Below, piece by piece: positions 1 to 11,469 of a DNA stretch of 64,000 nucleotides. This DNA comes from Ramazzottius varieornatus (taxonomy: Eukaryota > Tardigrada > Eutardigrada > Parachela > Ramazzottiidae). A program made the translations under genes and the position numbers. Below the pieces are notes generated by a model. That model was not told the DNA's origin. It saw nothing but the letters and a program-made list of their open reading frames with translations, and made no database searches. Position 1 is the stretch's first letter. Every line of letters begins with the position of its first letter. The stretch spans positions 1,920,478 to 1,984,477 of the forward strand of contig BDGG01000001.1 of assembly GCA_001949185.1 (NCBI GenBank). Reading direction: 5' to 3'.

Positions 1-94
1 AATCGACAGATTGTGAGTTGTGACCTGATGATTGTCTTAGAAAAAGGTTATTTGGTTGAGTTTCATATGATGGTCCCGTTTTTTCTTTCTGCCA

Positions 95-198
95 GGTTCT
101 CAAGGAGCAACAGAAAACACAGAAGACCAAGCCTGCCAAGATGCCTCAACAGAAGGGTCCAGCTGGAGCTGGCGGACGTGTTGGTGGCAAGCGATGAA
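95..198 (+). CDS. 3'-terminal exon of an unidentified gene (partial)
   Basis: A pyrimidine-rich stretch ending in an AG at about 93 is followed by an open frame that reads VLKEQQKTQKTKPAKMPQQ, then a Gly/Ala-rich tail GGRVGGKR, and stops at 196-198. The tail is very basic (Lys, Arg, Gln) and low in complexity, as in the C-terminal tails of some ribosomal, signal-recognition-particle or ER membrane proteins, but I do not recognise the family. The upstream exons lie outside the window. The assignment rests on the splice acceptor and the compositional bias only. Confidence 0.4.
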
Positions 199-517
199 CT
201 TGATGTTGTTCTGTTCAGATTTACTTCCGCCGTATCGAAAACTTTGTGTACATCGGCATACTCGGATCGCTCGTGAGCTTTTTCGGTTTCCACCCTTGGT
301 TCTTACCCCAAGTAACTTCTGTTCCATCTTTGATAATTACCTTTGTCAGAATGACACTGATGATGCCGTAACATGAAGTGTTCGACTTACTTGTTTGGAT
401 GCTTTAGAAACTGCGAATCTAGACCCTACAGCAAGTTGAACGTAGGCTTCTTCGCATAATAAGAGCTCGGCATTCGGCAACCAGTGTCTAGTGTCTATTC
501 ACGAATAGGCCCTGGGC

Positions 518-618
518 ACACAGACTCAGCAAGTTTGTTTGCCCAAGTGGCGCACGTCTTCGGTCTTCTGGCTGGAAGCGTGCGCCACTTGCAACAACGA
601 TCTTCGAGCCGGTTCGCA
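518..618. repeat. Palindromic MITE copy 1 (intergenic)
   Basis: Two inverted arms carry AAGTGGCGCAC and its complement around a short spacer, flanked by remnants of the CTCGACAAGATCG arm. The rest of 199-919 holds no gene I can support. Confidence 0.75.
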
Positions 619-919
619 CCCGGCTACACAGACTGGACAGTTCGTCTCCTGCGCTCCGCCCCCCAGTTGCCTCGTTATTCCTTTGTCTTTCAGCTGATCA
701 GCTTTCTGGATCGGCTAACAGATAACCAGAGAAAATTCCACCTCATCCTCACCTTATTCACCCTTGTTCAACTAATGTCTTGATTTCCTCCATCTTGAAC
801 TTCCTTTGCTCTCCCCAGCTGGGGTTCGTTTCTTGGGTTAAGGGACCTCAGATCGCGCCTGTTTCCGTTACTGTACCGGCATAGGGGTTATGAATCTTTC
901 GATCAGGAATTGCCAGCGA

Positions 920-2208
920 TAATGGATGGCTTCTTGACCCAGCCGCCACATTTTCGATGGGTTCACGTGTCGAACATGCCGAAAAACGAAGTAAGCCACA
1001 CGGCAGACTTGCTCTTAGACAACACGTAGCCGGCTTCCATTCGTTCGCTGAAGTCAAAGCTAGCTACCCACTAACTGGAAGACTTTCTTTACAGGATGTG
1101 TGCTCCGAGGAACTGCTGCAGTTTGGCTCATTCGTAGACTGGGTGTTCTTTCCCGTTCATGGCGAACTCCGAGATGTGTAAGTAAATTTCAACCCAGAAA
1201 TAGATTTCTTTTCTGTCTAACCCAGTATTTGTTAATCTGGTGTACTGTAAGTTTTTCTTCAGGATGGTATGCCTACCGAACATTTCTTCTTCCAGAGAGT
1301 TCGCAAGAGAGTTAAACGAGCAACATATCCGAGGAACTAAAGTCTTCACCGCCCCGAATGGAATTTCTGACAGATCGGAAGCTCTTGTTAGCCGAAGCTG
1401 CGGCTGGTGGCCTTCCCGAGATCGAAAAGGTTTGTTCCCTCAGTAGGTACAGCGAAAAATTTGTTTAGGAATTACGTTTATCTGTTTTTCAAGTTTTCAG
1501 AAGGATGTGGGAACCATGACGGAAAATTCTACAGCGCTAGATATACTTCAGGCTGCCATCGTGGGGGACCGACTAATCACAGCTGCCTCTACAAAGCCAA
1601 ATTCCGACACAAGGTACTTCCTCATCTTTGATTTTTTAGGGTTAGTAAGGTTGAAACTGCGCTACTTAAGTCACGGATCGTTAAAGCAGTAACATAATAC
1701 TGTAGTAGATTAATTTCCTAGTGAGGAAGCGATTACTGTTCCCGACGGCCTGCACTCTGCGGTGATCTACGAAACGGCTCCGAACGGTCCTCTCAAACCA
1801 GCCGTAACGAAGCTGGCCTCCCAGCGATCCACGCAAATTCATCCATCGCGATCCGTCCTTCCTGCTGCACTTCAAAGGATCGGCGCACCAAAGGGCTTTC
1901 CAAGCAAGCGGACCACCAGCGTGACTGCTAAGCGGACCTCGTTGGAGCCTGCTACAAAGGAGGCAGCGAAGAAGCCGAAGAACGATGCAGCAGAGACGAA
2001 GGCTAATCCGGAGAAACCAAGATACCCGTGCACCTACGAGGGCTGCGAACGCCAGAAAGATCCGTACAAGTTGAAGTATGCTTACGATAACCACATGAAG
2101 AAACATCGAGAACAGGAACTCGGAATGGCTAAGGTCGCTGCTCCGCGAAGCCAACGCAGCCTCTCCGCGAGCCGCTCTCGTGGTAGCGGTAGGAGTAAGG
2201 CCCGATAG
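920..2208 (+). CDS. RRM-like and C2H2 zinc-finger protein, multi-exon
   Basis: A probable first exon (920-988) begins MDGFLTQPPHFRWVHVSNMP and ends at a GTAAGC donor. An exon at 1095-1179 and one from about 1263 continue a fold that reads like an RNA-recognition motif: strand 1 WVHVSNMP, helix EELLQFG, strand 2 VDWVFF, then VMVCLP and ELNEQHIRGTKVF. Later exons (about 1500-1612 and 1722-2208) give a Ser/Lys-rich region and one C2H2-type finger, CTYEGC followed by HMKKH at about 2030-2105, before a basic Ser/Arg tail (SLSASRSRGSGRSKAR). An RNA-binding role is likely. I cannot name the family. The frame that is open at 1263-1360 and the one that best continues at 1365-1436 differ by one base, so an exon boundary is unresolved there. 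Confidence 0.5.
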
Positions 2209-3280
2209 ACTTTTATAGTTCCAGGAAGTTCTTACTTTACCGACCTGACGTTGTTGCTTTTCTTACCATCCTATAACTTGGCTTCTTTTTCCTAATTCAT
2301 GAACTTCCTTCCTTCACGTTTCCAGATTTAACCCATGAGATCTTAGCCTCTTTCTTTTCTTGTTGACATTTGCTTACAGAGTTTCTGGTTCCAAAAAGGT
2401 TTTTCATTCCCGTTGTTTCAGACAGGTCACGGCGTTCTTCTTTTTTAGCCCTTTTCTGTAGAAGGTTTCCGAAGCTTTTTGAATTTCAAGGCTTTGGGAT
2501 TTCATGTTTGGGCGTTGTCGACGGTTTACTTCGGCCGCAATGTTCTTCGGTCAACAAATTGTACTTTCCCAATAAAATTCAATCGGTTTTGCATCCGCCT
2601 GCAGCTCCTCGGAGCAGTACGGTATAAATTTTGTCAGACGGGCATGTCGATCGATATCCTGCATTCAAGTTCGCCAACCATTACTGTTCTTCAGCCATCA
2701 CTGTGGCTTTGTCGGAACATATTTTACAAGGTCATATTTTATTCAACAAGACACACTGTACCATGACAGGGAAAAGAGCTACGACATTGAATGTTCACAG
2801 AACATACCGTAGAGCTATCAGGATCGTAAAGATACGATAGAATACTACAACACCCCAAATTCAGGAAAGAAGGATGGATGGATGATGGATGAAACACACA
2901 AACGAAGTACTACTCTACGAGTGCAAGGCGACGACAAACAAACTTGTCAAACTAAAAGGTAGCAGAATATCTGCCGACATTTGTGTTGTGTAACGTGTTC
3001 AATGTCGGAAAAGGTGATGGCAGGGGTAATGGCGGACGTGAGCTACATCAGACAGGACCAGCCTGCCACTATAGACCCAACGCCTGAATCCATCCCCACC
3101 TTCTCACTTCCAACAAAACAGACCAGTACTAGAGCCGATAGACTATGTAGAATAGTAGAGAATAACAAGGCAGTTCCTCATACAGAGGTGACTTTTCTTT
3201 GATGTGGACGATAATCTTTCAACAGGGCGAGTAAAATGGACGGAGTGATGTCATTTTCGTCTGTGCGCTCGAGAGAGTTC
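2209..3280. other. Intergenic stretch with no supported gene
   Basis: This region holds the 3' flank of the RRM/zinc-finger gene and then the 3' flank of the minus-strand ETS gene. A short GGAT-rich simple repeat lies at about 2870-2895. Open frames here are short and show no protein-like conservation. Confidence 0.5.
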
Positions 3281-6200
3281 TTACTGGGCGAATGGCTGGC
3301 AGAACTGGTACACCAAACGCTGCGAACGAGCAGTCTTCTTCATGATGCCTTTCTTGTAGTATTGACGGATGGAGCGGCTCAGCTTGTCGTAGTTCATGGC
3401 CGGACGGTTCTTGCGGAGACCCCACAGACGCGCAACTCGGACGGAGTCTTCGATTTTGAAGATGCCTAAGAGCAAAAACATCCCATTTCATTGTAAACTA
3501 TACTGTATAAAAGAGCTTGTTTCACTTCTGAGCGCCCTGCATGAGCCTGAGGACAACTTTTCTGCAGAGTTCGTCTCCATATGAGAAGTCAAAAGACGGT
3601 CGGCATCCAAAACGACCATCTATCACCCACCTGCATACGCGACCCTGTGGAATTACTCTGTCGATCAAGTATGCAGGTACATGGAAGACGCTGCGGTTTG
3701 GTAGTCAGCCTTCGTCATGACAGAAAGTTCGAGGTTGAGTAAAATTACCTTCCGAATGGTTGATCCAGCGGATGGCCGATCCATGCTGATTGGGCTTGGA
3801 CAACAGTTCCTTCAGGAAAGTCCACAAGTGCGTGTGAGCACCAGTGGTGTTGCCTGAATGCTCATAGCTGTCTCCCATGGTGCTCTCATCTACGAAAACA
3901 AAGCCACTGTTGCAGACAGGTTCGTTAGAGAAGTAGATTATGTGCAGACTGCCAGACGGAAGAGCTCAGTATTACCATCAGAAATCGGATCCATCATACC
4001 GTCCACACCTTCGTCGATAGATGATCGGGTGGAGATGGGACTTCCGTGCGGTCGGAATGGTGTGTAGACGCCACCGTTGAACGAGCCACGCGGACCCGCA
4101 CAAACCTGCATACTGAGATTGCTGGCTGGGTCATAGACCAAGTCTTGAAGCGAAACGTCCGTCTTCACCCCCCGACTTTGACCCATCATTGGGTGTTGTT
4201 GTTGTGGAATTGCCTGGACTTGCTGAGATGTCTCGTAGTCGCCAAAAGCTTCGTCCAACTTGACGTTCGAAGCTACGACAAGAAAATAAAATAAGAATAT
4301 TTGTTGCATTGTTTGGTTAAAGGTTTCACTTACCGATTTTCCAGATCTCCAAAGCCGACCACAAGAACTCGCCGTATTGAGGTGAACGCAGGCAGAAGGC
4401 CTGGAGGTCGAGTGCGCACAAGAAGAGACCAGCCATGACGAACTCTTTCAGCTCGATATGTTGCGGCTCAACGCCATACTGCACGCAGGTGAAGAGCAGC
4501 CAGCTGTGGGTGTTCTGCGCCGTCCATTTGGTCGGATCTACAATCAGAACAACTTAGCATTAATTAGATGACTTCCTCGTTGAATTTCCATCAGTTGATA
4601 ATATTATCACCGATGTGGAATACCCTGATAAAATTCATCTGCATGTGGCGAACTTCATCACAGTTTAAGCTTTTGATTTCTCTAGTCTGTGACGCGAAGA
4701 CCGTTGTGGCGGTCTGGGTCGACGAAGATAGTCTGGTGCACCCAGCAGTCAACTACTTGTGTTTACTCGAGACCAGATTGCGGCATAATCGTATTTCAAG
4801 TCAAGAACTTTCCTCATGGCTGGTTTGCGAAGTTTACGAAGTACTAACCTGCCTATTTAGGTAAACCGTAAAGTTTCGCCGCCACACCTTGCGCTGCAGC
4901 TGCCAAAGCAAGCCAAGTCTAAACGAAGCACATTTGCAATTTTATTTTCACTGAAAAACCGGCTCCTTCCTTGTCTGGCTTTCTCTGTTCCGGTAACAAG
5001 GACGAGAAGGAAATTGGCATTCACGAAACCAGCTGTCGACAATAGGTTTTTTTCCAGGCATCCATCTATATTACAGAAATACTGTAGTTTCGGAGCGCTT
5101 TGAAACCTTGAAACTTCCTTCTTGAATTTCAGATTGGTAATATCAAAGTGGGACGTCGGCAAATAAACTGAACATGGTAGTTATCTCAAGCGGCGCAACG
5201 TTTCCGTTGTTATTGCCTAGACGTGTGAACCAGTTAGAGAAAAGATCTTGCTCAAGTCATTTGCCCACGTCCCAAGCGTTTACCAGAAACATATCTATCT
5301 CTGAATTACTCTCAGAAATTAATAGGTTAACTAGAAACGACGACTGTGCATTTCAAGAATGATTTATGACCGCGCCTCAAGTTAATGGGCCACTGGCTCA
5401 CTTCGGATAGTGAATTCGTTTTAGGAGAATTACCAACGCTCCCCAAAAGTCAGGTCCGGTTTTGTTGTTAAGTTTGTATTTTGTAACCTCTTCGGCGCGG
5501 CTTTATTGTACATTCCCCCGCATTATTTTCGACTGCTGACCACAGCATTCTATTCTCAAGATTGGCGTTAGTCATCCCCTCAATTTGATCAAGCATCAGG
5601 AAATGTCTTAGCGTTGACCCATCGACTCAAGTAAAACCTGCCAATAACGAAGACCCCGCGCGAATGATTCATGGTGGTGGCTGTTATGAGAGCGCACTGA
5701 AAAAGCCCATGGTTCGCTTTGCTCACTAACTTCAACTTTGTGCTTGCCTCGGCGAATCTGTGTCGAAAGGCCACGTCACGCAGTTTTGCAGGTGACATAT
5801 CGAGCTAACGAAGGAGGCAGCCATCATTCAAGCTGGCTAGCTCGATTGTCGCAGCTCAACGCCGGCCGGTATAAAGTAAAACGCATCACCTGCATAATGA
5901 TACGCTTGAATGAATGGCAAGGTACCTCGGGTACTTCGGTGGCAGAAAGGTACTTCCACTCACCAACGCACACATAGACATACTGGACAAACTTCGCGGA
6001 TCACCTCGCTTCAGAAAATGTAAAGGTAAGCAAAAACAAAAATGGCTGGCTCAACCGGCTCGACGAGTCCTTCACATGACCAGTTTCCTTCACTTCCCCA
6101 TGTCAGCCAATTTGGCTGTTGATATCGAAGAAATAAATTAACATTGGTCAGTCGGTGCATAATAGTGCGCCTGGATCCATGACGTCATCAGAGCTGCGTA

Positions 6201-9067
6201 TGGATGCTCGGCAAACAGACTCGACGAGATCGTTTTCCCGAGTGGCGCTCGTTTTTGAGGTTATTGAATGGAAAAGCGCGCCACCTGGAAAAGCGATCTT
6301 GCAGAGATCCGAATGGGTTCCGTATGATGGTTTGAATACGTGTGCTGTGCATTCTCATATTGCGCACCGGAGATCGCAGCGCTAGACCTCCCACATAGGA
6401 AACACGGGAAGGGAACATGGGTTTCAAACTGCAGAGTGGATTTGAGTGCGCCACTCATCAGGAAACATTATTTTCAAAGTCAGCTATTTCATTATAGACA
6501 ATTTTTTCCTTTGCTTTCAGCGCATGACTTTGGCCGTCATGCATTCACCTGGGTTTACACAGCTATTAGTAAAGCACACATCCCTCCGCAAACATTTTCG
6601 ATGAAATTATCTGGAACACTACAAATTTTGTTCTTACCGGCGGAAATGCAGAGACTCTTGCTGGCGAGCTGGACGTCATTGAGGCTGATGCGGAGTGCCA
6701 GTTGGTGCACCTGATCCATTTTCTCTCGTGCTAGCGCGTAGTTCAAGGGCTCGACCGGTGCTTGACTAGTGGTCTGTTCAAATCCCATTTGCGTCGACGA
6801 AGAAAAGGAAGCCGGAGTTGACTTGTTCAAACACTCGCGCAGAGTCTTTGGAGCTGCTTCCTCTTTAGCATTGAAGGCCGTGCCATACGTGACTTCGGGT
6901 TGTGCCTGGACAAGAAAACCCATTGAAAACCGTAGAAAAATCCACAAATAGGACATTCGGCAAATGAATCAAACAGAAGCGTTTTTCCGAATGGCGCACA
7001 CCTCAGGCCAGAAAACAATGAGAACGTGCGCTACTTCAGATAAAAATCATGTTCAGTTTCATTTGCCGACGTCCCAAAGTATATTACTTTCACCTACCTG
7101 GTTATACAGCATTTGCGAGCCGTAGTAAGGAACTGCCGCATCGTCCTGGGAGTAGTTCAGGACCGACTCAAAGTCCTCGTTGGTATGGCTGTAGGGCGAA
7201 GGGCTCTGCGACAGGAAGCTGTCGGGGCTGGACAGGCTGCACTCGGCGTACTGGGCGTTGTAGTTGTAGGGCGAAGATTGGAACACGTTGTCCGAGGTGT
7301 TGCTGGTGAAACTGCCGACTGGCACCGCGCGTACTCGCTACAAATATAGGCAAGAGCTGTCGGTATTAGTTAAGACAACAAAAACATGGCGGCATTGTAC
7401 TGAAACGTCAATAATGATAGCATAATTTAATATGTAACAGAGTACTGCCGCAGTACAATAACAACAATAATGGGGCGCATCAAATGGAACATTATGTATT
7501 TCCATCATATTACAATGCGTGAAACTTCGGTTACGTACTGTGTCATAGTACGATCGCAGATGCATCACCCAAAATCATCACAAAATACTTCAAAAGTAAT
7601 TTCAGAAATTTCCTTCCTTCACTGAAACTTGCCAATGAAGTGAGCTGAATGGAATATTCGGTCGCTACTACCTTAGTTTATTCTTTTAGGTGAAATCGAC
7701 GATGAACACTTCGGACGTTCTCGGAGAACCTCAAGAGCCGAGTCGCGGTATCGGTTTCGATACCTGAGGTTTCGTACAGCTCGAAAAAATTTTGCATGTA
7801 GCAAAAAACTAGGTGAGGGTTTCGGGTTTACTTTAGCTTGTCAACAAAGACAAGCCTTTAAAACGTTAGGCGTTCTTTTGTGGAGTGGCTTGGTGAAGGA
7901 TTACTACGGTAAACTTGTCACCATATCGGCGGTTGCCGGTTACAACTTCGGTCAAAGTTTAAAGAACAAGATTATGGACACTTGCTCTTGTATCTTTTCG
8001 TACGCCACCGTACTTTGTGCTCTTTATCATCCATATGATATGCAACAGGAAAATACGCTCACGTGAAGAAAGACTGACTCGAAAGAATAATTCACGCTTA
8101 CGCATTTGCTTATTCTAAAAATTGTTCAAAAAAGTCTATCAGTACATTTTTGTCCTGTTGACAATTTTTCCATGTTTGCTCATGGCGTAATTTCACTTTA
8201 GAATTTTCATCAACCTTTTGCCAGATTGCTCAGATATGGACTCATCATTTTGTGTACGCGCATCTGAGTAACCTACCGACAAAGACCCGATCGGTGTTTC
8301 CGATGCTCTTGTTTACCTTGCGAAGTTACCAAATCCGACGGTGATACTGCCAAATATTCCACGGCGAACTCATCAAAGGCAAAAATAACAGAGTATTACG
8401 AAACCTAGCTAACAAGGATGCTTCCCTTTGTTGCCGGAAACGTTGATTGAATCAAAACAAAAAGGTCATTACAATTAGGGTTGCTCATTCGAATCTCCCA
8501 CACAACAACGTATCGTGCGATCGGCAGGAAACCTGCAAGAACATCGCGTGCCAACTACCGTAATCCGACCCACAGCCTTGCTCGGCCGGTACTCGACTCT
8601 GTCAACACATTACCGTTAAAAATTCTCCTAGATCCTTCAGATCTCTTCTGCCATCACCCTTTCCTCCCATTCCACCAAGTAGTTCTTGCCAAGCCCTAAT
8701 TAGAAGCCAGGAAAGACCGGTGCGGGTCTTTCGCACATGCCAAGAACCGCGTGGTCTCTTCAGAGGACGAAAGGAGTCAAAGCAACCCGAAATCCCTTCA
8801 CGAAATTCAATTTGATTTGAGAATAATTGAACTCATGTTTCGAACTCTCATTTTCTGGAGAACATTTCGGAAGCTAACAAATGGAACGAACCAGATCGTT
8901 TTCCCAAGTGGCGCACACTTTTAGGCAATACAGTAACAATGAAAATCCGCCGCTTGAAATAATCTGATTGAGTTCATTTGCCCAGATTTTTTGGCCGTTG
9001 TTGTGAAATTGGTTTATGACAAAGATATTACCTCGTGGTCTGGGAACATTCCATTATTGAAGGCCAT
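3281..9067 (-). CDS. SPDEF: ETS transcription factor, SPDEF/Ets98B orthologue
   Basis: Seven coding exons join in frame to 444 residues: 9067-9032, 7337-7098, 6905-6638, 4537-4334, 4272-3976, 3853-3749 and 3465-3281. The 4537-4334 exon encodes a pointed (PNT/SAM) domain, with DPTKWTAQNTHSWL and ELKEFVMAGLFLCAL. The last two exons encode the ETS DNA-binding domain: HLWTFLKELLSKPNQHGSAI, then IRWINHSEG, GIFKIEDSVRVARLWGLRK and NYDKLSRSIRQYYKKGIM, ending QRLVYQFCQP. Known SPDEF proteins have the same domain order, the ETS domain at the extreme C-terminus and this distinctive sequence. The N-terminal exon is rich in Ser, Tyr and Asn, as expected of an activation region. The start is MAFNNGMFPDHE in a 12-codon exon that joins the next one in phase 0. 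The protein should act in the nucleus on GGA(A/T)-type sites. Identification of the domains is very secure. The first exon is inferred. Confidence 0.88.
5149..5274. repeat. Palindromic MITE copy 2 (decayed)
   Basis: A degraded copy in the 4.5-6.6 kb intron of the ETS gene. It keeps both terminal boxes (GGGACGTCGGCAAA on the left, TTTGCCCACGTCCC on the right) but only one clear GGCGCA arm. It is useful because it shows where the element ends. Confidence 0.6.
6208..6312. repeat. Palindromic MITE copy 3
   Basis: A copy in the same ETS-gene intron, with GGCAAACAGACTCGACGAGATCG followed by an AGTGGCGC arm and an inverted GCGCCACCTGG arm. Confidence 0.75.
6951..7075. repeat. Palindromic MITE copy 4
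   Basis: A copy filling most of the intron between the second and third coding exons of the ETS gene. Both ends are intact, with CGGCAAATGAA on the left and TTTGCCGACGTCCC on the right, about 20 bp from the splice donor. Confidence 0.75.
7338..9031 (-). other. Long first coding intron of the ETS gene
   Basis: About 1.7 kb with no coding exon that I can support. It holds AT-rich sequence and one palindromic element copy at 8874-8985. A probable non-coding upstream exon ends in the 12-codon exon at 9032-9067 and has a splice acceptor near 9200. Confidence 0.45.
8874..8985. repeat. Palindromic MITE copy 5
   Basis: A copy with an intact left arm (CCAGATCGTTTTCCCAAGTGGCGCAC). The right arm is diverged (CCGCCGCTTG) and ends in CATTTGCCCAG. 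It lies in the first intron of the ETS gene. Confidence 0.7.
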
Positions 9068-9204
9068 GTTCTCCGGAGGTTTCCAAGGTGGTTGCTTGTC
9101 GTCCTTAGTATTGATCTGTTATGTTGGCGGAAGAGGTGGGAATGGATTTCTCGAAAGGGACGTTTCCGGACAGTTTCGAAGGCCGCAGACCTGCTGCGCC
9201 TATA

Positions 9205-11469
9205 AGGAGAAAAAAACTTAGGGAACCCTCGTATACTCTTGGGCAGTCCAGCTGCCAGTAAACAAAATCAAGTGGCGCACGGTAAGGAAAGCCTTCTGTC
9301 ACGAACGAAACTTCAAACTGTGTAACTGCTAACAATACCAAAGTCAGGCCTTGATATTTCTAGTGCTTCGTAAGCTTCGAAGCTTTAGTCAAGAAGTAGG
9401 CGGTACCCGCAAGGTTCTACGCTTCGTTCTACCTTCAGTGTTCGTACAGGTATTCAACGCGGTACTTCGCAGGCTTCGCAGTTGGTACAGCCTTCGTCTA
9501 TCTTACCAAAGGCGTTGCTGGTTTGGTTTTCAGCTATTGTTTGAAACTGCATAAAACTATTTCGCTGAAGTTGCAGTTTACAGTAGAACTGGTTACAGGT
9601 GTGACGTCAGCTCTTCTTGTATTGTGAGGGCTGTTTTCCCTCACAATTCTCGAAACTACAGAGCTCTTGACCGTAATTCCTTCTGTGTTGCATTTACAGG
9701 GTAACCTAACTAATTTCGTTTCAATGAAATGGAAAGAAAGGGTGTCACTTCTAAAGCCAACTAGCCACTGTCCATCGGCGCATTCGACGCACCGAGAATT
9801 GTCTGCCAAACGGCGCGCTTGATGAAGAATACAGAGTCCCGACAAGCAAAACTTGTAGAAGATTCTCAATACAGGACATCGTTTCTCCGTCGAACTGAAT
9901 GCACGAAAATTGGCCATCGAGGCTTTCATAAAACTAAACAAAATTCTCTCAACCATCGAACATATTAGAAAGCCTGTTCGCTTTTTCGGCGATAGAAACC
10001 TCGGTGAGGTACTTTGTCAAGTGCGGGGGGCGTTGGGTGAGCGTGTTCGTTTCGCTGTAGCGCGTTTCATTTTATTACTGTCAGTTTCTTGCTTTGCGAA
10101 TTTCTAGGTCGACAAGTGAGCTCACCATAATAGCCTACCGTAACAATGGCCAGTCTCTCATCAGAAAGCGCTTCGAGCTTTACTCGTTTCTGCTGATCTC
10201 ACCGAGCGTGACAGAGCGTACACTCGTTCTTCGACGAGTGAACCGTGAGCACAGTTTCAACGAGAGCTCACTTGATAAACCTCTTAACGTGCCCTTCAGC
10301 AATTAAAACGCATCTTTCGGAGATCCCTTCGATCAAAATTCAAGTCGCATAGGAAAGATATGCTGACCACGAGACCTTGAAACGGCCAAAGAGCGCTATT
10401 AAACTCAGTGGCGTATCTCATTTTCATGACTTATCTCTTCAAAATTCACATTCATTGGCCCGTAGGTAAACACCTTATCAAACAATAAACGAGCGCAATC
10501 GACGAAGATCACTCTTACGGTTGGCAGAAGTGGGCCACCACGCGAGATGTCGAAAGGTGTGTTCCTCCTTCGGCTGTGAGCTCAGAAGGGATCTCCACGT
10601 GAACACCCACAACAAATTCGCAACAAGCTCCGAAGCACAGTTATGGAGACCGCTATTAACCCCAGTAGCAAAGAGAAGCTCTGGATTACGAGCTTTTTGC
10701 GGTGGACTTTTGTTCCTTTTATACCCAGGTCGTGAGGCGCAGGGAGAAATCTTGACCTTGGTATACGGGTGCCTCATTCGTCCAGTTTGACACCTAGGTC
10801 GGAAACCCAGCTGACAACCTGGCCAGATACGAAGTGTTTGTGGGCCAAAACCAGCGGCGTGTCTTCCGGAGGAAATGGGGAAAAGCAGCGTGAGGCCCTC
10901 TGACCTACAGGAAAACCTGTAGACTGCGCTAGAGTTCTCTGCGGATTCCTGTGGGCTCTTCGATGGCCTGTAGTCGAAGTTATGCCCAACAGGAGGAAAA
11001 ACTTCCATATCTACTGTGGAATTCTTTCCGGTATTCATCGACAACACGATTTCGTCTGAAGGGCGGCAGAGCAGGCGCACTTTGCTTGCAGTGGCTGCAC
11101 GGAACCACCGCTGTGCAAAAAGTTCTGCCAGCAGCCCTTACCTTGCTGCTTATAAGAGCGGTCTGCTCGAGGAACCTGCTGAGGCGATATTTCACTCACC
11201 TTGAACATTCAGCGGAAACAACTGAAGTACCGTTCTAGATACCCGCGGTGTCCGTGTCATTCTAAGTTGTTGCATGCTCGGTTTATTTTGCCTGCAACCT
11301 GGCCTAAACGGGTGGCGCCCCTCTTCGGAAACCAACCTGCACACAAGACAATCAACAGTCAGCAATCAACTCACTAGAGAAACCATCGCAAAATCAAGTT
11401 TTTTGTTGTGGTTTTTTCCATCCTCTATCTCTTCGTCAGGTTCTCGTTCCTGGATACTCACTACTCAGG
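9205..11469. other. Intergenic stretch with no supported gene
   Basis: About 2.2 kb between the 5' end of the minus-strand ETS gene and the plus-strand methyltransferase. Several open frames of 100-200 codons occur at 9534-9956 and 10478-11080, but their translations are rich in Cys, Arg and His with no domain pattern, and they overlap on both strands. A small hairpin, ATTGTGAGGG pairing with CCCTCACAAT, lies near 9620-9650. Promoter elements are probably present but I cannot place them. Confidence 0.4.

Noticed and set aside
2870-2900. GGAT-rich tract as a functional element
   Set aside because: A short simple repeat with no further structure.
9534-9956. Minus-strand open frame of 140 codons
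   Set aside because: Composition is like random sequence (Cys, Arg, Ser, Phe), no domain, and frames overlap on both strands.
10478-11080. Minus-strand open frame of 200 codons, the longest in the 9-11 kb gap
   Set aside because: Long but without domain-like patterns, with competing frames on both strands in the same DNA. No splice or promoter context supports it.
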